Origin: an uncultured Bacteroidia bacterium
GTDB lineage: Bacteria > Bacteroidota > Bacteroidia > Bacteroidales > Prolixibacteraceae
NCBI GenBank assembly: GCA_903859795.1
Contig: CAIOOC010000839.1
Span: forward strand, 1-8,696
DNA length: 8,696 nucleotides
Direction: 5' to 3'
Positions 1-4,713 of the stretch are shown piece after piece. Numbering within the stretch: position 1 is the first letter of the stretch; each line of letters begins with the position of its first letter. The translations under genes and the position numbers were made by a program. Under the pieces are notes generated by a model. That model saw nothing but the letters and a program-made list of their open reading frames with translations. It ran no database searches and had not been told where the DNA came from.

Positions 1-37
1 AAGCTTCTCGATCAGAGGTGATTCTTTTTTTTCATGA

Positions 38-72
38 TGGTAAATTTTAAAATTTGCACTTTAAAATTACCA
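38..72. repeat. Inverted repeat (13-bp arms, one bulged base) downstream of the recombinase
   Basis: The left arm at 38-51 (TGGTAAATTTTAAA) pairs with the right arm at 60-72 (TTTAAAATTACCA) if one A is bulged. The loop is 8 nt. The pairs are mostly A/T. No T-run follows on either strand; on the minus strand an A-run follows instead. It therefore does not look like a standard intrinsic terminator for the recombinase. The rest of 1-206 shows no credible gene. Confidence 0.5.
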
Positions 73-84
73 AAATCAACATTT

Positions 85-138
85 ACCGCATTAGCGGTTT
101 AGTTCAACGTGTATATAGGTCTAACAAAATCAGACCTA
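85..138. repeat. Two short perfect hairpins (85-98 and 116-138)
   Basis: ACCGC (85-89) and GCGGT (94-98) form a 5-bp stem with an ATTA loop. TAGGTCT (116-122) and AGACCTA (132-138) form a 7-bp stem with a 9-nt loop. Both lie in the 3' flank of the recombinase gene. Read on the minus strand, the 85-98 hairpin is followed within a few bases by a loosely T-rich stretch, so a weak terminator is possible but not convincing. Confidence 0.4.
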
Positions 139-206
139 ACGTTCCAAATGGGGCGAATAGGCCTGAAAAATACCAGATCTATATCGTAAAGGTAATTCAA
201 TTGGAT

Positions 207-1685
207 TTACAAATCATCAAAAGGAGACTTTATTTTATGTAAACTTTTTTCGGTCACATGCGTGTAAATTTCGGTAGTTTTTGAACTCTTGTGTCCCAAC
301 AATTCCTGGATATAACGTAAATCAGTTCCTGATTCCAAAAGGTGCGTGGCATACGAATGTCTTAACCAGTGTAAAGTTACCGGCTTAGATATGCCAGTTC
401 TGTTAAGTGCCAGTTTCAATACACTCTGAATACTCTTTTCACTGTATTGCTCTCCGGGAAACTGACCTTCAAATAACCAAACTTTAGGCCGATAACTTCT
501 ATAATATTCCCTTAACATCACAATAACTTTGTCCGAAATTGGGATTACCCGGTCTTTTCGCCCTTTCGCATTAAGAATAATCAGCAAATGTCGTTTAGAA
601 TCGACATTTTCAGGTTTTAAATTGAGTAACTCACTTCTTCTCAAACCACAGGCATAAATTAAACTTAACATTGTGCGGTGTTTCTGATTACGTGAGGCTA
701 CCAATATAGCAGAAACCTCTTCTTTGCTTAATACATTTGGAAGCCTGTGCACCGGTCTGGGCCTTTCTAATTGTTCAGTTATCAAAACAGAACCTTTGAT
801 GATTTTAAAAAATAACCTGGAAGAATTGACGGCCTGATTTTGATACGAAAAACTCAACTTTCTTGGAATCAGATATTGATTGACAAATCTTTGCATATCC
901 TCATTTGTCGCCTCGGCACTGGTCTTGGGCTTTATAAACCGAAGAAAAGTGGTAATCGCCATAATATACGTCTTAACAGTCGAATCACTGTACCTCTTGT
1001 GCTCCATCCATCGCTTAAATTGTTCGATCTCCTTCAGACTTTCCGAATCCAACCGGGGTAATTGTTCAGGAACCTGAACAATAGAATTACTTGTAATTCT
1101 TGATGGTTGTGGAAATTCTGAAAATAAGGGGACATTCTCAATATGACTGATCCTTGCATTAAAGTAGTTCTTTATCAACTCCAGATTTTTGCCATAATTG
1201 GGTATTACCCATCTGAAATCGCGATTGTCCCATCTTGCATAGGTGAAGGTCCTGACAAATTGTATATCCGTTTCATTTTTTGGCATCCGGATTAAAATAC
1301 TTTTCTGCGAAACAGAAATTGCTATTACACCAGGTAAAAAGCGGTTTTTTGTATCTGACCACTCTATTGCTGGAGTAAGCCCCTTTTCACCCAAAGGAAC
1401 CAGATTAGCTTCTTGAGTGATTGTCTCGTTTGGGGTTGTGGGTGAGGCCAGGATATTTGCCAGGTCAGATTTGCTAAATAGTTGATTTCCCTCATTCTCG
1501 AGATCAGGAAACAAGCCACTAAGTTGATCATACGAAGCTTCACTGTATGGAATATGCCATGTCTTTAATGTTGAACTCCACCTCGCATCGGGTATCTGCC
1601 TGATCTTAGAGGTTAACTCCTCATTATAGGGGAAGTCTACCCTGATCCGCTCCTCATCACGATGAACAATCCTGGTTGCTTTCAT
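207..1685 (-). CDS. Tyrosine recombinase/integrase with a duplicated N-terminal ARW...WxIP module
   Basis: This is a 492-residue site-specific recombinase that would cut and rejoin DNA through a 3'-phosphotyrosine intermediate. The C-terminal catalytic domain (about 315-490) carries the full set of active-site residues: R349 in GLRRSELLNL, K374 in NAKGRKDR, H439 and R442 in LHWLRH, H465 in LLGHKS, and nucleophile Y474 in EIYTHV. A SAM-like core-binding domain spans about 217-296. Residues 1-200 are extra compared with XerC/XerD (about 300 residues). They hold two copies of one module, at 14-59 and 130-175, which align without gaps and share ARW, W seven residues later, and WxIP. The module resembles the HARP-type motif of SMARCAL1-like proteins; that link is inference. 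The gene follows the 2008-2742 gene on the same strand, separated by a repeat array, and no promoter of its own was found, so co-transcription is possible. The start ATG is preceded by an A/T-rich leader without a Shine-Dalgarno site. The target site is unknown, and a chromosomal Xer role seems unlikely given the architecture. Confidence 0.93.
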   Translation of the reverse strand: MKATRIVHRDEERIRVDFPYNEELTSKIRQIPDARWSSTLKTWHIPYSEASYDQLSGLFPDLENEGNQLFSKSDLANILASPTTPNETITQEANLVPLGEKGLTPAIEWSDTKNRFLPGVIAISVSQKSILIRMPKNETDIQFVRTFTYARWDNRDFRWVIPNYGKNLELIKNYFNARISHIENVPLFSEFPQPSRITSNSIVQVPEQLPRLDSESLKEIEQFKRWMEHKRYSDSTVKTYIMAITTFLRFIKPKTSAEATNEDMQRFVNQYLIPRKLSFSYQNQAVNSSRLFFKIIKGSVLITEQLERPRPVHRLPNVLSKEEVSAILVASRNQKHRTMLSLIYACGLRRSELLNLKPENVDSKRHLLIILNAKGRKDRVIPISDKVIVMLREYYRSYRPKVWLFEGQFPGEQYSEKSIQSVLKLALNRTGISKPVTLHWLRHSYATHLLESGTDLRYIQELLGHKSSKTTEIYTHVTEKSLHKIKSPFDDL

Positions 1686-1716
1686 TTTTATCCATATTAA
1701 TTGACATTACTTCAAT

Positions 1717-2024
1717 ACTGCCAACCTCTCCGACAATCCAGCTTACTATTCCGAACCGCCGGCTAATCTCACCGATAGCTTAAAACATCCTCTGAACTCC
1801 TGGCTTACTGTTCCGAATGCCCGGCTTACTGTTCCGAACTGTCAGCTATCTTCTTCCGCAGTTTAAAACATCCCCTGAACCCCTGGCTGATCATTCCGAA
1901 TAACCGGCTTATCGTTCTGAATGCCTGGCTAACTGTCCCGAACAGCCAGCTAACCCTTTCGGGACCAAAAAACATTCTCCAAACCCCTGGCTTATATTTC
2001 CGACCGGCTAATCATTCTGAACAA
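1717..2024. repeat. Degenerate tandem array on a 20-21 bp lattice with RTTCYGAAY palindromes
   Basis: Type A units (21 bp, consensus CYGGCTTAYTRTTCCGAA plus 3 variable bases) start at 1738, 1800, 1821, 1883, 1904, 1925 and 2004, with a 17-bp shortened unit at 1987. A more decayed unit may occupy 1717-1737. Three type B units of exactly 41 bp (1759, 1842, 1946) begin like A and continue with a TTTAAAACATCCYCTGAAC-like half, so each fits a 20+21 bp pair. From 1738 the order is A, B, A A, B, A A A, B, short A, A. Most A units carry the odd palindrome TTCYGAA at the same offset (1749, 1811, 1832, 1894, 1915 and 2015; 1936 has TCCCGAA). Twenty-one bp is two helical turns, so the sites would face one side of the DNA. 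The 41-bp units break the codon frame and stop codons are frequent on the minus strand, so this is not coding. The last unit overlaps the end of the 2008-2742 gene and supplies its stop codon. Confidence 0.9.
1935..1965. repeat. 8-bp perfect inverted repeat inside the array
   Basis: GTCCCGAA (1935-1942) pairs with TTCGGGAC (1958-1965) around a 15-nt loop. One arm is the palindrome core of an A unit and the other lies in the following B unit. It is the only strong stem that I noticed in the array and may be a chance product of the palindromic cores. Confidence 0.45.
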
Positions 2025-2742
2025 TCTTAACCTTCTGCTCCCGTGTTGCGGGTTTGCTTTTACGTACATGTTTCATGAGCTCTGAAAAAGTATACTCACT
2101 GCTTTTTAACGGATTAGTCTTTTTGTAGAGAATCTTTCCAACCATAAGAATCTCATTTAGCTGAGCAAATAATCGGTTAAAGGTCTCAAGATTGTCGTAC
2201 ACGATCTTCCTGCGGTTATTTAAAATTGCGACCTGCTTTTGCTTGTCATTGTTTAGCGAACTGAGCGAGTCTTTAAACCGGTTTATAATCTCTTCACCCA
2301 TGCCATGAGACTGAAGTTCTGCCTTGTAAAGGTTAAGATTTCCAATAATTATTCTGAGTGCCTGCATGACTCCTTCAACATCGTGACCCGCAACAGATTT
2401 TCTCAGATTTTTGATCCCGAAATCGGCTGATGAAAATGTGTCATTAAGATTTGCAAGCATGATATATCCTGTCAAATGGTTAACTAAACCGATCAGGATC
2501 TTATACGTTTCACGAATCCTCTGGGTGATAATTTTTACCTCCAAAGTTTCAGATTGCGGCTGCATAAGCTCCAATGAATTTTGTATTGAGCTGTCGTAAG
2601 CTGAAACATATTCCGGAGTAAATATTGGCGAATAGGCTGTGAAATCGGCCAGGTCGCGCCGGAGGTTTATACTGGAAAACATACAAATAAATGGTAACTC
2701 TTCGTCTTTACAGCTGTAATCACGGGTGGCTGGTTTTTCCAT
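2008..2742 (-). CDS. Unrecognised helical protein upstream of the repeat array and recombinase
   Basis: This 244-residue protein is not one I recognise. No signal peptide or clear membrane segment is visible, so it is probably cytoplasmic. The composition and spacing suggest a mostly alpha-helical protein: amphipathic stretches run over about 65-100, 106-142, 147-175 and 178-206, the last two possibly coiled-coil. The tail (about 207-241) is basic (KKTNPLKSS, MKHVRKSKPATREQKVK) and could contact nucleic acid, which is inference. The tetrapeptide PATR occurs at both ends (4-7 and 231-234). A C-terminal likeness to Bacteroidetes DUF6261-type proteins crossed my mind but is too weak to assign. 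The ATG at 2742 is preceded by an A/T-rich leader, with a candidate -7 box about 50 bp upstream. The last four codons and the TAG stop lie inside the final array unit. The recombinase follows on the same strand 322 bp downstream. Confidence 0.8.
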   Translation of the reverse strand: MEKPATRDYSCKDEELPFICMFSSINLRRDLADFTAYSPIFTPEYVSAYDSSIQNSLELMQPQSETLEVKIITQRIRETYKILIGLVNHLTGYIMLANLNDTFSSADFGIKNLRKSVAGHDVEGVMQALRIIIGNLNLYKAELQSHGMGEEIINRFKDSLSSLNNDKQKQVAILNNRRKIVYDNLETFNRLFAQLNEILMVGKILYKKTNPLKSSEYTFSELMKHVRKSKPATREQKVKIVQND

Positions 2743-2791
2743 AGTGCCGTAATTTAATTGTGAGTATTTTTTGTTTATAAAACCACACTAC

Positions 2792-2799
2792 CAAATATA
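2792..2799 (-). promoter_or_regulatory. Candidate Bacteroidetes -7 promoter element for the 2008-2742 gene
   Basis: On the minus strand this reads TATATTTG, a full match to the Bacteroidetes -7 consensus TAnnTTTG. It lies 50 bp upstream of the ATG at 2742, giving a leader of about 40 nt. No good -33 TTTG was found at the usual 19-21 bp spacing, which lowers confidence. Confidence 0.4.
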
Positions 2800-2912
2800 C
2801 AGAAAACAAGGGACTTTATAAGAGCCAATTAGCGGGTATAAAGTAACAGGAAAGATATAATGTCTCATTTTTACATCTTTACATTCTATCGTGAACTATT
2901 TAAAGCCTTATT

Positions 2913-2993
2913 TCTCGCAAAGCACGCGGAGAATCGCAAAGGTTTGATTTCGTGATCTTTATTTCTTTGCGTTCCTTCGCGGTCTCTGCGCGA
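2913..2993. repeat. Imperfect inverted repeat of the 'CGCAAAG' intergenic type, copy 1
   Basis: The arms at 2913-2941 and 2965-2993 match at 22 of 29 positions when one is reverse-complemented. Both contain CGCAAAG or CTTTGCG words, and a 23-nt loop separates them. Together with the element at 3071-3132 it occupies the gene-free stretch 2743-3280. Non-coding hairpins built from such words are, from memory, scattered through many Bacteroidetes and other genomes. No transposase or obvious target duplication is visible. Confidence 0.7.
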
Positions 2994-3028
2994 CACTTAT
3001 TAACTTCTTAATTCTCGTAATGTACCCG

Positions 3029-3044
3029 GGAGTTGTGAAACTCC
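3029..3044. repeat. Small perfect hairpin with a GTGA loop
   Basis: GGAGTT (3029-3034) and AACTCC (3039-3044) form a 6-bp stem. The loop GTGA would be a stable GNRA tetraloop in RNA. It sits between the two CGCAAAG elements. No T-run follows, so it is not an obvious terminator, and chance is possible. Confidence 0.35.
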
Positions 3045-3070
3045 AACCTCAAAACTGATAACATTAAATA

Positions 3071-3132
3071 ATCACGCAAAGGCGCTAAGACGCAGAGGAA
3101 TAAAACTTTGCGACATTGCGGCTTTGCGTGAT
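3071..3132. repeat. Hairpin element of the 'CGCAAAG' intergenic type, copy 2
   Basis: The outermost 11 bp are a perfect inverted repeat (ATCACGCAAAG at 3071-3081, CTTTGCGTGAT at 3122-3132). The arms extend to 27 bp each with 22 matches, around an 8-nt loop (3098-3105). It shares its word content with the 2913-2993 element but is better preserved. It is likely a REP- or MITE-like non-autonomous repeat. The rest of 2743-3280 shows no further gene. Confidence 0.8.
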
Positions 3133-3280
3133 GAAAAAGAGTTTAGGGGACTCTAAAGTCTCAGGTTAAAGAATTGTCAAATCAAGAACTTTAAGTAAAA
3201 TATGTAAGACAATAAATTATTCTTTTGACTTTTATGCCCGCAAAATATGAAACAAATGCTTTTCAAGAATGTGATGCAGC

Positions 3281-3604
3281 TTATTTTGCTCCCGGAGTCC
3301 GATAATTAACAGACATTTTAGATGCAGCATCAATATCTTCCGGTGAAAGGAGAACAATAGTCGAAATTGATGCCAAACCCGAGGCATTAATTCTTAATCC
3401 AATTGCGGCTGCCGAGATATCATCCGGAAGTTCCCAGATGACATAAACATCATGGTCGCCTAAGGCATAATAAAATGCTTCCACTTTGCCACCTAATCCT
3501 GCGACCATCTGCTCAATTGCCAATTTCCTCTTAGAACCACCATCTTCAATTACTCCTTTAATTCCATCGGGGCTGTAGGATGCCTTAATCAGATATTTTT
3601 TCAT
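3281..3604 (-). CDS. GYD domain-containing protein
   Basis: This 107-residue protein matches the GYD family along its whole length: MKKYLIKASYSPDGIKG at the start, the helix SKRKLAIEQMVAGLGGKVEAFYYALG (24-49), the strand DVYVIWELPDD (52-62), the helix with a RINASG turn, and the end SPEDIDAASKMSVNYRTPGA. The family is small and cytosolic, probably of ferredoxin-like (dimeric alpha/beta barrel) fold, and has no established biochemical role. The family's characteristic aromatic position reads GDHD here (49-52), with H where I recall Y being usual. The start is set at the ATG at 3604 because the family begins MxKYL. An in-frame ATG at 3682 would add 26 residues that do not look like the family. 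No Shine-Dalgarno site is seen. It is divergent from the DUF1697 gene and appears to be monocistronic. Confidence 0.88.
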   Translation of the reverse strand: MKKYLIKASYSPDGIKGVIEDGGSKRKLAIEQMVAGLGGKVEAFYYALGDHDVYVIWELPDDISAAAIGLRINASGLASISTIVLLSPEDIDAASKMSVNYRTPGAK

Positions 3605-3800
3605 AATTAGTTGTATTAAAATTTTCCTACTCGTAAGGCTTTTCGGTTGCGCCCCGTTTTTAAGTTGGTATCCGGACTCCAAAATTGTTTGGTATACAAG
3701 GAATAACGTTTTAATGACTAAAGAAGTTTAAAAGGGACTTATATTGTTTAGCTGTCAAAACCCTGGTCACAATTTGCAATTCATTGCCAAAGTGTGATTC

Positions 3801-3818
3801 GTCATACAACCGTATGAC
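3801..3818. promoter_or_regulatory. 18-bp palindrome in the divergent intergenic region (operator-like)
   Basis: GTCATAC (3801-3807) and GTATGAC (3812-3818) are perfect inverted 7-bp half-sites separated by AACC. The site lies between the divergent GYD gene (start 3604) and DUF1697 gene (start 3892), 74 bp before the latter. A dimeric regulator site is plausible. An RNA hairpin in a leader is the alternative. No TAnnTTTG element was found on either strand here to fix its position relative to a promoter. Confidence 0.4.
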
Positions 3819-3891
3819 CGAAACTTTGTTGACGGTTATTATGTTTAAAGCTTTGTGGTCGTTTAAAAGTTTAAGAACAAAGCAATAAGAG

Positions 3892-4440
3892 ATGAATACT
3901 TATATTTCAATATTAAGAGGGATTAACGTCAGTGGGAAAAACATGATCAAAATGGATGCGTTGAGGGCGATGTACATCAGTATTGGATTTCATAATGTCA
4001 CAACCTATATCCAGAGCGGGAATGTTGTCTTTCGGTCGGATCAAACGGATGCTGAGGCACTGGGGCAGTTAATCTCAAACGCGATAGAGGAACGGTTTGA
4101 ACTACAGATACCTGTTCTGATCAGAGAATGGAGTGAACTCAAAACAATCCTGTCGCTCAACCCATTTATAAATGTAGACGGTGAAGATATTTCGAAGCTC
4201 CATATCACCTTTTTGTCGGACCTCTCTGAAGAGAGTCGCCTCAAAACAATCACTGGTTTGTCGTATCCACCTGATGAGTTTTCAGTAATCGGAAAAACAG
4301 TCTATCTCCGCTGTCCAAATGGATATGGCAACACGAAGCTGAGTAACAGTTTTTTTGAAAATAAACTAAAAGTAAGGGCGACAACACGAAATCTAAGGAC
4401 GTTAAACGAATTGGTAAGGATTGGAGAACTAAGTATTTAG
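3892..4440 (+). CDS. DUF1697 domain-containing protein
   Basis: This 182-residue protein shows all the hallmarks of DUF1697: SILRGINVSGKNMIKM (6-21), the LRAMYISIGFHNVTTYIQSGNVVF block (24-47), VLIREWSEL (75-83) followed by NPF (90-92), KLHITFLSD (102-110), and the C-terminal TKLSNSFFENKLKVRATTRNLRT block (148-170). The length is normal for the family. The family is widespread in bacteria, cytosolic, and without a proven activity, so no reaction can be assigned. The ATG at 3892 places the conserved LRGIN motif at the expected N-terminal position. Only a weak purine run (AAGAG) precedes it. The gene stands alone: a divergent GYD gene lies upstream, and a repeat-containing gap separates it from mfd. 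Confidence 0.9.
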   Translation: MNTYISILRGINVSGKNMIKMDALRAMYISIGFHNVTTYIQSGNVVFRSDQTDAEALGQLISNAIEERFELQIPVLIREWSELKTILSLNPFINVDGEDISKLHITFLSDLSEESRLKTITGLSYPPDEFSVIGKTVYLRCPNGYGNTKLSNSFFENKLKVRATTRNLRTLNELVRIGELSI

Positions 4441-4518
4441 TTTTATAAGATGTCGTATTCGCATAATTCTTGTGATCGAATTATACTTTTGATGAAGAGT
4501 AGACCTCAAGGGAAAAGG

Positions 4519-4598
4519 CACCACAGATAGCACAGATTAACACAGATTAAATTGAGCACTAATTAAAACTCTGTGTAAATCTGGTGCTATCTGTGGTG
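4519..4598. repeat. 80-bp inverted repeat of the 'CACAGATT' intergenic type
   Basis: The outer 15 bp are perfectly inverted (CACCACAGATAGCAC at 4519-4533, GTGCTATCTGTGGTG at 4584-4598). The arms continue inward with AGATTAACACAGATT facing AGATTTACACAGAG, allowing a one-base shift, to about 31 bp each. Repeats built from ACACAGATT words are, from memory, common between genes in Bacteroidetes. It lies 78 bp after the DUF1697 stop codon, about 115 bp upstream of mfd. It could act as a transcript barrier, but no T-run follows. It is probably a REP- or MITE-like element. Confidence 0.82.
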
Positions 4599-4625
4599 AA
4601 TAAAAGGTATTGATGCAATCCATGC

Positions 4626-4651
4626 GGATGCTGCATTTATGACTAGCATCC
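4626..4651. repeat. 7-bp inverted repeat just upstream of the mfd promoter
   Basis: GGATGCT (4626-4632) and AGCATCC (4645-4651) are perfect inverted repeats with a 12-nt spacer. The site sits immediately upstream of the candidate -33 element. It may be an operator or a weak terminator stem, or a chance match. Confidence 0.3.
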
Positions 4652-4658
4652 AAAATGA

Positions 4659-4688
4659 TTTATTCCCGCACTATTTTTCGTAATTTTG
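4659..4688 (+). promoter_or_regulatory. Candidate mfd promoter (Bacteroidetes -33/-7 type)
   Basis: TAATTTTG at 4681-4688 matches the -7 consensus TAnnTTTG fully. TTTA at 4659-4662 is one base from the -33 consensus TTTG, with an 18-bp spacer, one base under the usual 19-21. Transcription would start near 4695, leaving a leader of only about 12 nt to the ATG at 4707 or 19 nt to the TTG at 4714. Confidence 0.5.
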
Positions 4689-4713
4689 GCCGTTTGTCTG
4701 AAATACATGAACG

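Noticed and set aside
54..242. Small plus-strand reading frame left of the recombinase
   Set aside because: It runs through the inverted repeats and the recombinase 3' end, has no recognisable domain or start signal, and looks like chance.
1921..2010. Extension of the 2008-2742 gene by stop codon readthrough
   Set aside because: The frame after the TAG stays open for about 30 codons, but the residues show no family-like pattern and follow the degenerate repeat.
1738..2024. Possible CRISPR array
   Set aside because: The units are contiguous, with no unique spacers of constant length, the repeats are too degenerate, and no cas gene is present.
207..2024. Integron (IntI plus attC cassettes)
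   Set aside because: The recombinase shows no evident IntI-specific insertion, the repeats lack attC core and hairpin layout, and the neighbouring gene runs in the same direction as the recombinase.
3605..3682. Longer N-terminus for the GYD protein
   Set aside because: The 26 extra residues do not resemble the family, whose members begin at the MxKYL strand.
3825..3847. Promoter for DUF1697 (TTTG ... TATGTTTA)
   Set aside because: The spacer is only 11 bp instead of 19-21 and the -7 element lacks its final G.
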